Shown: positions 1 through 12,038 of the stretch, one piece after another
How the letters are laid out: the number at the start of each line of letters is the position of its first letter
Position numbering within the stretch: position 1 is the stretch's first letter
Origin: Cherax quadricarinatus
Lineage: Eukaryota; Arthropoda; Malacostraca; Decapoda; Parastacidae
Length of the DNA stretch: 64,000 nt
Assembly (NCBI RefSeq): GCF_038502225.1
Contig: NC_091378.1
Span: forward strand, 4,012,425 to 4,076,424
Reading direction: 5' to 3'
Notes under the pieces: model-generated
Database searches by the model: none
Seen by the model: the letters and a program-made list of their open reading frames with translations, nothing else
What the model was told of the DNA's origin: nothing
Translations under genes and position numbers: made by a program

Positions 1-146
1 AGGTCAGTTATTAACTAAATTTAGCAGGGTCGATTATTACCCAAATTTAGCGGGGTCGATTATTACCCAAATTTAGCAGGGTCGATTATTACCCAAATTT
101 AGCGGGGTCAATTATTAACTAAATTTAGCGGGGTCGATTATTAAAT
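1..146. repeat. 26-bp tandem repeat
   Basis: About 5.5 copies of an AT-rich 26-bp unit built around TTTAGCRGGGTCGATTATTA. Copies differ mainly at one A/G site and in the last six bases. The array is cut by the window start, so its true length is unknown. Confidence 0.9.
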
Positions 147-618
147 TAAGTTTAAAGTTTTACTTATTCTAGCGATATAGATATTGTTTTAGATAATTCG
201 TCTGTTTTGTTGCAACCAAAAACCCATTTTTTATTATTGCATATAGAACAAAATTTTGTGTGTGTGACTTCAAGGAATCTTCAATCCTTGCAACCAGGTC
301 TGAGGCCAGGCTAATAATGCCGTGGTTATGTATTATCTTTTGTATTTTGTTTTACCTGTTCATCCAGGCTGTTGGTGGCCGCACCTCGCATCCCGCTGTA
401 GGCCATAAGCCATTTCGGGATCTTGATCAGGTTCCATTTGCAGCATTTCTTTGATTTCGTAATAATATCCTATCAGCCGAAGCTGTTAAATTAATTGATA
501 ATTTTGACAGTGGTAATTGTAATGATAATATAAATAATGGTGTAATTATTTTTATTAGGATCAGTTTGGTTTGTTAATATTAGGGTGGTTTTATCTAAAA
601 TTTTATATTTTTTTAAAC

Positions 619-621
<3 letters not shown>
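147..621. other. no recognised feature
   Basis: AT-rich sequence with only short chance reading frames. Nothing recognisable. Confidence 0.6.

Positions 622-678
<57 letters not shown>
622..678. repeat. (CT)n microsatellite
   Basis: Pure dinucleotide run of about 28 units. Confidence 0.98.
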
Positions 679-681
<3 letters not shown>

Positions 682-780
682 CCCGACATACCTGCCCATG
701 CCGTCATCAGGTGTGAAACGTATCAGTCTAGCCAGGAATATCTTTGGCTACCGCCTCGTGCAGAGTAAGCAGCCAAGATT

Positions 781-1066
781 CTGCTGGTGTTGACTACGCT
801 TGTGGTTCACATGAGGGGCCAGGGATGTGGTGGTGTTGACTACACGTGGTTCACATGAGAGGCCAGGGATGTGCTGGTGTTGACTACGCTTGTAGTTCAC
901 ATGAGGGGCCAGTGATATGCTGGTGTTGACTACACTTGGTTCACATGAGAGGCCAGGGATGTGCTTGTGTTGACTACACTTGGTTCACATGAGAGGCCAG
1001 TGATATGTTAGTGTTGATTGCACTTGTAGTTTACATTAGCAGCCAAGGATGTGCTGGTGTTGACTA
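781..1066. repeat. degenerate minisatellite, ~45-48 bp unit
   Basis: About six to seven copies of a unit containing GTGTTGACTAC, then TTCACATGAG, then GGCCAG. Units differ by small indels, for example CTTGTAG versus CTTGG. The last copy is the most diverged. Confidence 0.85.
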
Positions 1067-1137
1067 TACCACACTTACTTGTAGCCAGTTCGGGATGAAG
1101 ATTCTAGTATGGTGCTTATGCAGACTTTGTCCTCAGT

Positions 1138-1672
1138 AATGGTGGTTGTGATGATGGTAGTGGTGGTGGTGGTAATGGTAATACCGAAGGTTGGGGAGGA
1201 ATTGGTTGCACATGGTGATGCAGAAATGCTTTTGTGGTCGGGGTGGTGACAGTAGGTGTTTGTGGATGGGGTAGTGTTGTGGTGATCGTGACTTCACTAG
1301 TGGTTTACACTGATGGTGAAAATTATTGTTGGCGGTGGTTGTTTTAAAAATGTTTTGTAGTGGTGGTAAAAATTTTTGTTTATTCTGGTAGTGAAAAAGA
1401 TTGCGGTGGTGTGGTGATATGATTTGTTAGTGGTGGTGACGTTACATGTGGCGGTGGTGATGCTACTGTTTGCGGGGATGAGGATTCTATTTTTCTACTG
1501 CAATGGTGGTATTGGCGGTGAAGGTGGTAGTGGTACCAGCCTGCCGTGCTACTGGTGACAATATTCTTTTTTCCCCTGGCGATGGTGTAGTGGTGGTGGC
1601 GTCTAGGGCAATGGTGGTAGTGACAGAACTGGTGGTGGTAGGGGAGGGGGACATACCAACACAAGGGCGGTG
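1138..1672. repeat. GGT/GTG-rich low-complexity tract
   Basis: Irregular run of GGT, GTG and GAT triplets. The reading frames on the minus strand (H/P/T-rich) are products of this composition, not genes. Confidence 0.8.
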
Positions 1673-3160
<1,488 letters not shown>

Positions 3161-3164
3161 TGCT

Positions 3165-3275
3165 TGTGAGGTCTCTTGATCAGGGGGAAATTGAGGGTTA
3201 CCCCACTTTCTCGGATCAAACCTGATTACCTCCAATTCTTCAGGCGCTGTAGGACGCATAAGGCATTAATGCTTT
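3165..3275 (-). repeat. repeat family D fragment
   Basis: Family D is recognised by GGATCAAGAGCCC-like and GCGCTGTA..GGCGT-like blocks. This copy has CTTGATCAGGGGG, TCGGATCAAACCTGATT and GGCGCTGTAGGAC. The clearest copy in the window is at 23880-24035. Confidence 0.6.
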
Positions 3276-3552
3276 CTCATGAATATACTATTAATCAACT
3301 TGTAATCAACTTTACTGTTGCTCCTACTATAATTATAGTTGAACTACTACTATTGCTATTAAATTATACTAATATCATTGAGGCGAATATCTTAATTAAG
3401 TAGCACTAAACAGATTAGTCAAGAATGGAAATAGTTAGGTGTGTGTAAGACCTGCCTAGCTTGGAACAGTTAGCCGCCTACTTGTGCTCATCCCGACTTG
3501 TGGTCTTATTCATATCAAGCCCAGATGTTGTACATGTGTCTTATTCATCAGC

Positions 3553-3702
3553 CTGATCAACTAGGCTGTTACTGCTGGCCGTTGGACTACGTGCGGCCAA
3601 CAGTAACAGTCTAGTTGATCAGACCCTGATCCATCTGGAGGCCTGGTCATGGACCGGGCCGCGGGGGCGTTGATCCCCGGAATAACCTCCAGGTAACCTT
3701 CA
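3553..3702 (+). mobile_element. LINE-A 3' end with inverted repeat
   Basis: The final ~100 bases match the 3' terminus shared by all LINE-A copies (CTGATCCATC..GAGGCCTGGTCATGG, then GCGGGGGCGTTGATCCCCGG and CCTCCAGGTAACC). The first 70 bases form an inverted repeat: CTGATCAACTAGGCTGTTAC is mirrored by GTAACAGTCTAGTTGATCAG around a short loop with the TTGGACTACGTGCGG segment. The rest of the element is missing. Confidence 0.85.
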
Positions 3703-3779
3703 GGTTGTCGGTATTATATACCTTCCATCTAATTGGTCGTGTTAGATTTATCATGCATTCATAGGCACTGTTGTCTAGA

Positions 3780-5990
3780 CTTCAGATTTTTGCTTACCAT
3801 AACTTCCAATTCATTTTCTTTAGGATCAAGCTCTACATCACTTAGTTTATAAGTGTGGCAGTTATGTTCATTCCATAGGATTAGGACTTTGAATTTTTTC
3901 ACATTGATCTACATCTGCTACTTTTCTGACCATAACATTAGTCCGTCCAAAACTTCCTGAAGGTTGGTGGTATCTTTCTCCAAATATATTAACTGGATTA
4001 TTTTTTGCGATGTCAGCGAATTTACCATTGTCATGGTGCTTCTCTTTATTCCCTCATCGAGGTCATTATTGTAAATTATGAACAAGGGACCCAGAAATTT
4101 GTACTTGTGACTGGTCCCCATTCTGATATCATTACATTAATGTAAACTTCCTATTAGAGATGACTAACTTTGTGAGAGAATATGTACTCCTATATTCTGT
4201 TGCCACTTTAACAGTCTTGTTTGGCGACACTTATTGAAAGTCTGACTTAAATACAAATAAACGCCATTGTATTTTTTATCATGTGCTTTTACTGCTTTAC
4301 TGAAGGCTATCAGTCAGTTTGTCAGGTACGAAGAGACCCTTGTGAATCCATCCTGAGACTTGTGCTTTTCGAAGTGGCCTATTATATCGGCCCACAACTG
4401 AAATCAGGCATATTGCGTGATAATTTGATGGTATACCCGGAGTCTACCTGGATGAACGTGTCTTCCAGTTTGAAGATAGGAATTACATTAGCCATCTTCC
4501 ACATCTCCAACACCACACTCATATGCAATGATATATTGAAGAAGCTAGCCATCTGCTCACTTAAGTTCCATTTTCCACTCTTAAGTAACCTTGAAAACAG
4601 CTCCTCAGGCCAGGGGACTTGCTGTAATAGATTACTTGATAACTACAGTATGTCTTTTGTGACTGATATTACATAATTTCTTTTCCTCAGGTCCTCAGTA
4701 TTAATAAATTTCTTAGCTATTTTCACATAATCCTTTCTCTTATGTGAAAACAGATGAATAAGCCAAAAAGAGAGCAGGTTTCCTGCTCATTATCAGCTAA
4801 CTGTTTAGTTCTACAGTAGTTTTAAGTGGGCCCATTTGTTTCTCTGATTTTTGTTGTGTTCACTTGAAAGAATCCTTTTGGATTTGTCATGGATTCCCCT
4901 GGAGCTTTAATTTCATGGTCTTGTTTAGATTTTCTTATCCCATTTTATCTTGTAATGTTAACAAGTTGATCCGTATGGCGGCGCTCTTTCGATGCGCCAG
5001 CAAATTTCTTTATTCTCTCCCATTAGATGATTTTGTCTTTTATTCATCCATTTGTGATTATTTTTATTTTATAAAATTTCTTAGTGTTTCTCATGTGTTT
5101 TTTTGGGCAACTTGTATATTTTATTTAGAAAATGCCCTCGTGACTGTAAGATCTTCGTTGATAGAATCACTAGATGACATGTAAGTCTTGCAAATTTTTG
5201 TTTAAAATTTAATTAACACATACCTTTACTTTTCTATGTTCTTAGTAGTTCTTAATCCTATAGTATTTCCTTTCCAACCTAGGAGGCCTGACCTCAAATC
5301 GGACCTTGGGGAAGCTAATTTCCAGAATCACTGAACAGATATTTAACAGATAAATAGATGACCCCAGTCACCACCAGCCAGGAGCGTTACAATCTTCAAA
5401 AAGCAGTCCTGGACTACTAGGAAGTCGTTGGACTCTAAATTGCCAGTCAAAGAATTCCAGTCATTTTAGCTAAAATTTAAATCCCCTGGAATGATTACAT
5501 TATCGTGTCGTGAAGTCTTAACAGTTTCGTCCCAGAGAAGTCTCCCCTTGGTCGCTTTACAATTTCGGGGATCCGTATAACACGCCAAAAATAAACCTTT
5601 CATTTATTTCTAGAAATTCTATCCAGACAGATTCTGTCCGTTGCTTCGGTCTTTATATCAGTTTTTTTTTATGCAACAATTCAAATTTTCTTGGATTTAT
5701 GTCACCCAATCCTCCATCTTGTTATTTCAGTGTGGAACAACTTAATTCCGTGAATGTGGCATTCGGCTGGCTTGTCCCATTCTCCAAATTAAACCACATT
5801 TTAGTTATTGCAAGAACATCAGCGTTTTCTGCACATGCAACTAATCTCAACTCATTCATCTTGTTTCTAGCGCTACGGGTATTTGTAATAAATGTCTTTA
5901 CACTATTTCTGCTATTATTACCTAGCAGTCTGCAGTATTCCTCCATTCTTATCTTCTTGCATCTTGACTTAGCCCTATCTGTTGCACCTC
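3780..5990 (-). pseudogene. decayed LINE-C ORF2 (endonuclease + reverse transcriptase)
   Basis: This is the longest non-LTR retrotransposon remnant here, read on the minus strand. In order it shows: an endonuclease start near 5946-5722 (NTRSARNKMNEL then VLAITKMWFN, as in APE-type EN domains); a GDLN-type endonuclease motif near 5473-5490 (VIIPGDLNF); an EMWKMANVIPIFK linker near 4490; a GFTRxxSYLTN RT motif near 4330; and LFIIYNNDLDEGI near 4045-4095. The catalytic FADD box has decayed to KFADI in a shifted frame near 4010-4025, followed by LQEVLDGLMLWSEK. Stops and frameshifts break every segment, so it cannot make an enzyme. It differs from LINE-A in its RT motifs. Assignment to the CR1/L2/Jockey-like LINEs is by motif recall. 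Confidence 0.8.
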
Positions 5991-6027
5991 ACCATAATCC
6001 CCTCTATATATTTATGTATTATCTAAA

Positions 6028-6085
6028 CTCGTAAGAATAGAAGAACACTGCGGTAGGTCTACTGGCCCATGCTAGGCAGGCCTAA
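6028..6085 (+). repeat. repeat family E fragment
   Basis: Family E is a short dispersed block, GAACACTGCRGYAGGYCTAC followed by TGGCCCATGCTAGGCA. The same block recurs at 30095, 33128 and 42950 and, on the minus strand, at 27172 and 46370. Confidence 0.75.
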
Positions 6086-6086
6086 C

Positions 6087-6242
6087 CTGGAAGTTTGTTC
6101 CACTCACCACAATTCGGTTACAGTTTGTTCCACTCACCACAATTCGGTTGCAGTTTGTTCCACTCCACAATTCGGTTGCAGTTTGTTCCACTCATTCAAA
6201 ATTCGATTGCAGTATGTTCCACCCATCCACAGTTTGGTTGCC
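6087..6242. repeat. 30-bp minisatellite
   Basis: Five copies of a ~30-bp unit: GTTTGTTCCACTCACCACAA followed by TTCGGTTGC. The last two copies are diverged. Confidence 0.9.
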
Positions 6243-6339
6243 AAATTAGTGTTATCGTATATTTTTTTTCTAAATCTACTTTAACGTCTTTCCAGAAAGT
6301 GCAAATTTACTGCCTTCAATCCTATTTTCGTAAAAATAA

Positions 6340-6540
6340 AGAGTTCTGATACAGGGATCACCTTCGTCATCCATCTCTGTATTTTCCAGCATATTTATAT
6401 CCATTCTGTAATATGGAAACCAGAATTGAGCAAGCATAATCAAGATGAGGCCTTACCAAGGATATATTATTTATACCTCTTGATATAAAGCCAAGAATTT
6501 TATTAGCTTTATTGCGCACTAATGCCATGTTGTCTTACTT
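6340..6540 (-). pseudogene. LINE RT C-terminal fragment
   Basis: Minus-strand translation gives KANKILGFISRGINN, then SLVRPHLDYACSILVS, then YKYAGKYRDG. This is the thumb region after the LINE RT palm (consensus SLVRPHLEYA..WSP). In-frame stops are present. It lies upstream of the LINE-C endonuclease, so it must belong to a separate copy. Confidence 0.75.
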
Positions 6541-6544
6541 GGAG

Positions 6545-6900
6545 TTTATCTGGAGTCGCTTTTAGAGGTCAGCGCCCCCCGTGGCTCGGTCCCAAACCAG
6601 GCCTCCTGGTTGCTGGCTTGATCGATCAAGCTGTTAGTGCCACCCGCACTCCAACCCGGCTGATCAGAAACGGTTTTTGAGGAATCTGCCGAGTTCCCTC
6701 TTGAAGACGGCTGGGGGGGGTTATTGGTAATACCTTTATGCATGAGAGGAGGGTGTTGAAGAGTCGTGGTCCCGTAAGGACTCTCATTAATTTAAGTGCT
6801 TGACCGACTTTCTGCAAGCAATGGAAGCTCTCTGTACACTTGCCAGCTCAGCAATTTCGCCTACCTTAAAGGGGGCCGTTAGATTTCTTCTAATCAAAAC
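6545..6900 (-). mobile_element. diverged LINE-A-type 3' end
   Basis: Matches the LINE-A 3' region in layout: GGTCAGCGCCCCCCGTGGC, the CCAGGCCTCC block, CGGCTGATCAG, TTCCCTCTTGAAG and the ATTGGTAATACC block. It has many substitutions and a G-run expansion near 6712. Probably an older subfamily. Confidence 0.75.
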
Positions 6901-7213
6901 CCCGAACATTTTTTCGCATTCAATCTGACTTGGCAGAACTCCTGGAGAGCGAAATGTGGCCGTGATGCCTCATTATTTGCTCTCGTGTCCCTTACTCAAC
7001 ATAGGCTGTAATTTCACAATATTTATTTACTACTGATTAATGTAAGTCATTGTATAAAGGTACTTAAATTTTAACTGCTGGTGCTGGTGTGACTTTTATC
7101 AGTTAGTCTGTAAGAGGTTAAGTCTACTGACGACACAAGGATCAGGCTGTACTTTACCTTTTCACCACCAGTCGAAAATGCTTTAATTACTAAGATCGAT
7201 ATTTAACTCTCAG
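6901..7213. other. no recognised feature
   Basis: AT-rich sequence; nothing identified. Confidence 0.5.
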
Positions 7214-7760
7214 TGTATATACGGTGCGATATACACTTATCGGTATTGCCTACGATAATTAACACTTGTTTATTATCAACCATTGTTGTGGCAGAGTATT
7301 GGATATAGAAAGCAATATAATGGTAAAAAAATACTTGTTTCATATATTCTTTGAGTATAAGTATTTCTGGTTTATAAAAGAATTTGGATCGGGGAATAAA
7401 TAGGATCCGTAATAAGAGATGATAAACAGCACATAATTATTCTCTAGTAAGAGATAGAATGCCCTTGGTAAAGAGAGAATGGCACTAAATCTCTGGAATA
7501 TGTATACGAAGCGATATACACTTATTGATATTTTCTACGACAATTAACACCGTTTATTATTCAACCATTGTTGTAACAGAGTACTGAATATAGAAAATAA
7601 AATAATGGTCAAAATACGTGCATGTTTCTGAGTATACGTATTTTCTGTGGTTTATAAGAGATAAAACCCTGGCAAGAGATGATAATTGTTCTCTGGTAAG
7701 AGAGACTTCCCTTAGTAAAGAGAGAATGGCACTAAAGTTGTGGAATTTAACTATATACGT
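7214..7760. repeat. tandem duplication, 288-bp offset
   Basis: Two adjacent copies start at 7214 and 7502 (GCGATATACACTTAT in each). Both contain CAACCATTGTTGT, GATATAGAAA/GAATATAGAAA, TTTATAAGAGA-like and AAGAGAGAATGGCACTAAA blocks. They have drifted, and the second copy is about 30 bp shorter. Confidence 0.85.
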
Positions 7761-8663
7761 CGATCTATGCTGATACCTGGTTTGTGTGGGAAGGGTGTCA
7801 TGTTGGGTGAGGCCGTCCACCGCCGCCACGCAACTTATAAACCCATTTCCCAGATCATCTAAAACTCATCTTCTCCCAGAAGGGAAAATATTTTTCCATA
7901 ATATACATGGTGGTAGTAGGGGGGAGAGAGTAATCTAGGAGTGCTTGCTGAAGACGGAATGGGGAAAAAAAGAAAAGGAACGAGATAGTAAAAATGGCCA
8001 GTGCTGTTTGTAAGGCGTCGCGACTATCTGGCCATACCCACAGGACTTTCTCCGTTTATACTGGTGTTGCATCACAATGACGCACACCCGCGCCTTCCTG
8101 GGGGTTCCCAGAGCTGCGGGTGATCATGTGTATGCTGCTGAAGTAGTGCTACGTGTAGTTTGTGCTGTAGTTGGTAGTTATAGTGTGTGTAGCGGTGGTT
8201 TTAGCGGGTGGCGGCGGGGATGTGAGAGGGCGCACTACCTCTTGTCGGGCAGCGATACACCCGCTATATTACCACTACCGTTCTTCTCCTATCCTGCATT
8301 ACTCAGTGTTCACTATTGCGGTAGCCACGAAACGTTATCAACGCAGACAGGCGGAGACATGTTCCTCATATGAAATAAACATCACTTTGAACCAATTGGA
8401 ACTCCCAAAATTCAATATATCGAGGTTGTGTGGTTGTTCCTCCCATAACCCCCAACCCTCATCGTAGACCCCCCACATTCATACCCCCCAACACACCACC
8501 TCCACCACCTAACTAACCAGCCTTATACCCCACCAACCCACCAGACTGGTCATCGGGCAAACGCTATAATACACACTAGAGGAGAATATTTGTATGATAT
8601 ACACAGAGTTTACCTTAATTGCTACTGTAGGGGTTAATGTACAGGTTCAGGACCGCCTTAGTG
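7761..8663. other. no recognised gene
   Basis: Two overlapping 98-codon frames near 8077-8467 look unlike any family I know and lack supporting signals. A C-rich stretch (CCACCTCCACCACC) lies near 8470-8520. The short CGAAACGTTATC at 8328-8340 resembles the hammerhead-like ends described elsewhere, but no matching core lies upstream. Confidence 0.45.
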
Positions 8664-8700
8664 ACACGTGCAGTCGATAGGCTTTAAACTTGACTAACCG
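8664..8700 (+). repeat. repeat family H fragment
   Basis: Contains CGTGCAGTCGATAGGCTTTA then AACTTGACTAACC. The same block occurs at 19483 and 62379. Confidence 0.7.
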
Positions 8701-9049
8701 GATGGGGGAGATACTGGCCACGATTTGTTGGAGGTGGTTTGGGGAAATGACTAACTAGATCAGTACAGACTAGTTCGTTTCTGGGTTCAGTTAGGCGGCA
8801 TTCTCTTGTGACAAAGAGAAGAGGGTGAAGCAGTGATGTTATATTGACTAGTGATGCTCTCTGTGACTTCTGCCTCGTCCTCATCTCGAAAAGGTATCTA
8901 GCCCGAGGTGGTTAGAATGCTAACTGATTCTTAAATACAGGCGCTGAAGATTATGTAAACGTGTAATAAGATTATACCCCAGAGAGTTATTAACCTAGAA
9001 TAATCCAAGAACTCCAAGCAATTATGGCTTAATTCCATTGAGGGAGATG
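8701..9049. other. no recognised feature
   Basis: No domain or repeat recognised. Confidence 0.45.
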
Positions 9050-9215
9050 GATAGATACCTAAAGTCAGGACCCGATCAGCCGTGCTATGGTTCGTACGTT
9101 GGACTACGTGCGGCCAGTAGTAACAGCCTGGTTGATCAGGCCCTGATCTACCGGGAGGCCTGATCAAGGACTGGGCTGCGGGAGCGTTGACCCCTGGAAC
9201 ACCCTCCAGGTAAGC
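9050..9215 (+). mobile_element. LINE-A 3' end
   Basis: The sequence GATAGATACCTAAAGTCAGG, followed by GGTTCGTACGTTGGACTACG and CAGTAACAG-like blocks, ends at GTTGACCCCTGGAACACCCT. It encodes the end of the LINE-A ORF (DRYLKS..., SYVGLRAAS) with point changes. Confidence 0.85.
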
Positions 9216-9320
9216 AGACATCCACCGTTCAACACGTTTCCTCAATAAATTTCTTCAACTGTCCATGTCGTTCTACATACTGCCGGTATCACATACCTCT
9301 CCGAAGTTAGATCTGTTTAT

Positions 9321-9357
9321 GACTTAATAAAGTCCACTGTGTGGGCGAAACGTTGTC
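9321..9357 (+). ncRNA. hammerhead-like motif (PLE pLTR unit)
   Basis: GAC (stem I), decayed core UUAAUAAA, stem II GUCCAC/GUGGGC with a UGU loop, then GAAACGUU and GUC closing stem I. The core has lost the consensus CUGANGA, so activity is unlikely. An AATAAAGGATC tail follows, as in the unit at 23371-23424. Confidence 0.6.
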
Positions 9358-9499
9358 AATAAAGGATCGCATTATGCTGCATTTGTCTAAGTATCAGTAT
9401 AGTGCTACGTGAAGAAGGATAACACAAGTAACGCGTTGACTTTCCCATTGTCTCACCTTGAATAAGAGCTAGTACAAAACACCAACAGTTGTGAAGTAG

Positions 9500-10561
9500 G
9501 TTACCTGGAGGTTATTTCGGGGATCAACGCCCCCGCGGCCCGGTCCATGACCAGGCCTCCCGATGGATCAGGGCCTGATCAACTAGGCTGTTACTGCTGG
9601 CCGCACGCAGTCCGACGTACGAGCCACAGCCCGGCTGATCCGGCACTGACTTTAGGTATCTGTCCAGCTCTCTTGAAGGCAGCCAGGGGTTTATTGGCAA
9701 TTCCCCTAATGCTTGATGGGAGGCTGTTGAACAGTTTTGGGCCCCGGACACTTATGGTGTTTTCTCTTAGTGTACCAATGGCGCCCCTACTTTTTATTGG
9801 CGGCATTTTGCATCGCCTGCCCAGTCTTTTACTTTCGTAGGGAGTGATTTCTGTGTGCAGATTTGGGACCATTCCTTCCAAGATTTTCCAAGTGTAGATT
9901 ATGATATATCTCTCCCTCCTGCGTTCCAACGAGTACAAGTCAAGTGCTTCCAAGCGTTCCCAGTAGTTAAGGTGCTTGACAGAACTTATACGTGCAGTAA
10001 AGGATCTCTGTACACTCTCTAGATCTGCGATTTCACCTGCTTTGTATGGAGATGTTAATGTACAGCAGTATTCCAGCCTAGAGAGAACAAGTGATTTGAA
10101 AAGGATCATCATGGGCTTGGCATCTCTCGTTTTGAAAGTTCTCATTATCCATCCTATCATTTTCTTTGCACGTGCGATCGTGGCACTGTTGTGATCCTTG
10201 AAAGTGAGATCCTCAGACATTACTACTCCCAGGTCCCTTACATTATTTTTCCGCTCTATTGTATGGCCGGAGTCAGTAGTATACTCTGTTCTAGTTATTA
10301 TCTCCTCCAGTTTTCCATAACGGAGTAGTTGGAATTTGTCCTCATTGAACATCATATTGTTTACCGTTGCCCACTGGAAAACTTTGTTTATATCTTCTTG
10401 GAGGTTAACCGCGTCCTCAGCAGATGACAGCCTCATGCAGATCCTAGTATCATCCGCAAAGGATGATGCGGTGCTGTGGTGTATATCTCTGTCTGATATG
10501 AGGATAAGGAATAAGATGGGGGCGAGTACTGTGCCTTGTGGAACAGAGCTCTTCACTATGG
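9500..10561 (-). pseudogene. LINE-A reverse transcriptase, 3' half
   Basis: A frame of about 300 codons starts within the RT palm at VPQGTVLAPILFLILISD. The catalytic box FADDTR is intact, followed by LQEDINKVFQWA, FNEDKFQLLRYG and the RT C-terminal region (SRLEYCCTLTSP, SVKHLNYWERLEALDLYSLE). The C-terminal tail ends DRYLKSVPDQPGCGSYVGLR and continues to WSWTGPRGR. A 2-bp loss in a GA run near 9680 shifts the frame before that tail. The endonuclease, the RT fingers and everything 5' of about 10561 are missing. It belongs to the CR1/Jockey group by motifs. The other LINE-A copies in the window match it closely, so the family has been recently active. Confidence 0.9.
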
Positions 10562-10596
10562 CAAGACACACATGTAACAGTTAGGTATCTTTATTT

Positions 10597-10636
10597 CGAA
10601 ACGTTTCGCCTACACAGTAGTAGGCTTCTTCAGTCG
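10597..10636 (-). ncRNA. hammerhead-like motif, left arm
   Basis: On the minus strand: CGA, core CUGAAGA (fits CUGANGA), an extra A, stem II GCCUAC/GUAGGC with a short loop, GAAACGUU, then UCG pairing back to CGA. All three junction strands fit the hammerhead consensus. Stem III is limited to ACGU, so it would need a dimer, as described for PLE hammerheads. Confidence 0.7.
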
Positions 10637-10766
10637 ACTACAGAAAAGTTGATAGAAGCAGAAGATACTTGATGATGTAATCAGTCCATCACCTCAAAAC
10701 TTCAAGGGTGATGGACTGATTACATCGTCTTCAAGTAACTTCTGCTTCTATCAACTTTTCTGTACT

Positions 10767-10803
10767 CTACTGAAGAAGCCTACTGTGTAGGCGAAACGTT
10801 TCG
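10767..10803 (+). ncRNA. hammerhead-like motif, right arm
   Basis: Core CUGAAGA, stem II GCCUAC-UGU-GUAGGC (six pairs), then GAAACGUU and UCG. One stem I base is changed (CUA instead of CGA), which weakens stem I relative to the left arm. Confidence 0.65.
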
Positions 10804-10885
10804 AAATATGTGTCTTGCCTAACAACCTGTCGGTATTCTATACCATTTTAATGTTCAGTTGTGAAGTAGACACGTGTGCAGGATA

Positions 10886-10982
10886 TTTTATTAAGAAAAC
10901 GTTTTGCCACAAGTGGTTTCTTTAGCCTTGAAGAATTGAAGAAGCCATTCTTGGCGAAGTGCATCCGTAATAAAATTTCCTA
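10886..10982. mobile_element. small inverted PLE-like unit
   Basis: The left half, AATATCC..GAAACCACTTGTGGCA read on the minus strand, mirrors GAAGCCATTCTTGGCGAAG..TAATAAAATTTCC on the plus strand. A minus-strand hammerhead relic sits at 10894-10927: stem II CCAC/GUGG is kept, but GAAA has become AAAA. Confidence 0.55.
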
Positions 10983-10997
10983 ACGCTGCGAACGTCT

Positions 10998-11085
10998 TGT
11001 TTGTCTGACCCTACCTGGGAATTGAACCCGGGCCTTTTCGGTTGAATCATAAGACCATAAGAATTGAGGAACACCGTAGTAGGCC
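10998..11085 (-). repeat. tRNA-like box plus family E fragment
   Basis: On the minus strand, GGGTTCAATTCCC matches a pol III B box, as in tRNA-derived SINE heads. On the plus strand at 11045-11085 sits GAGGAACACCGTAGTAGGCC, a family E block. No full tRNA fold is present. Confidence 0.5.
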
Positions 11086-12038
11086 TATCTTCCTCTTTAT
11101 ATTCGCCAACCTCTTTCTGAAACTACTCAGTGTAATGGGATTCGATCACTACTTGGCAGATGTTTCACCCTTCGACAACTGTTTTCAGACCAGTACTTTC
11201 TGATACGCTTTCTAAATCTAAATAAAATTTCGTCATTTCTGGGTTAAAAATACCCAGTAACCTCTACGTATGTCTCTTTTTATAGCTATACCTGTTTTCC
11301 ACCTTTATACTCGAGTCATTTCTTGCTTTAATGTGCGTCTTGCAGGTGAGAGGGAGAGTGTAGGTTCAGAGCTCCAAATCTGTCTCTATATGAATGCTTT
11401 TTCATACAATGGGTTAATTTTGTCAACCTCTTATATGCCCTCGAATGCACATATGTTTATTCTGAAGGATGGAAACTAGCGTTCTGCTGTTGGCTAGGAT
11501 TTAAGCCGCTGTTTACAGGTGCTATATCAGCAATTAATTAAGGTAGAGAAGCGATACAGTATACCTGATTTTTCTTAAATTTATTTTACTAAGGTGAGAT
11601 GAGATACATGGTGTAATTTCTGGAGCAAGTCTTGGGGAAAGTGAGGAAATGATTGACGCTGTTCCAGCCTCGTCTCCACCACATCGTTATTGAGTTTATA
11701 AAAAAAACTGAAATTTATATATAGAAAAAGTTGCTGTTAATAGGTGATAAAACCAATAACTTAGAAAGGTAGACCGTATTTCACAATTATCTTGTAGCTC
11801 CGAGGAAAATATTGAGTGAAATATGATTATTAGTCAACAGTAAATATTGGGGACAGAATAACATAATTGTCGGATTGGTTTTGGGGGTCATTTTTTGACG
11901 ATTAATTATAAAACCTGTGCATTTGTTCAATTTTCGCTAGGTTTGATGGCTATTGATTAAAATTACACCTGAGGCCACTCGCTGCCCTTCTACTCCTGCC
12001 TTTTGACATCATGTTTATATATATATTCTCCTTTGTAT
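11086..12038. other. no recognised feature
   Basis: AT-rich, with short open frames only. Confidence 0.5.

Larger units (their letters stand above)
10562..10855. mobile_element. head-to-head PLE-like units (palindrome)
   Basis: The left arm, ~10562-10693, is repeated as its reverse complement at 10708-10835. The centre is near 10700. Shared blocks are CGAAACGTTTCG, TGAAGAAGCC, CAACTTTTCTGTA and GATGGACTGATTACATC. The right arm ends with CGGTATTCTATACC, a terminus seen in other units. The right arm has lost about 20 bp just after GAAACGTTTCGAAAT. Confidence 0.85.
9486..10869. mobile_element. LINE-A + PLE-unit composite with 14-bp flanking repeat
   Basis: The identical 14-mer CAGTTGTGAAGTAG lies at 9486-9499 and 10856-10869. 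Between them are a minus-strand LINE-A fragment with its 3' end at the left boundary, and a head-to-head pair of PLE-like units whose right arm ends at the right boundary. The duplication therefore brackets both elements as if they were one insertion. Confidence 0.65.

Noticed and set aside
3918..6034. Plus-strand frames of 106-131 codons as host exons
   Set aside because: They are shadows of the decayed minus-strand LINE-C, whose endonuclease and RT motifs explain the region.
8328..8345. Additional hammerhead motif (CGAAACGTTATC)
   Set aside because: No 5' core or pairing stem upstream; a match of this length alone is weak.
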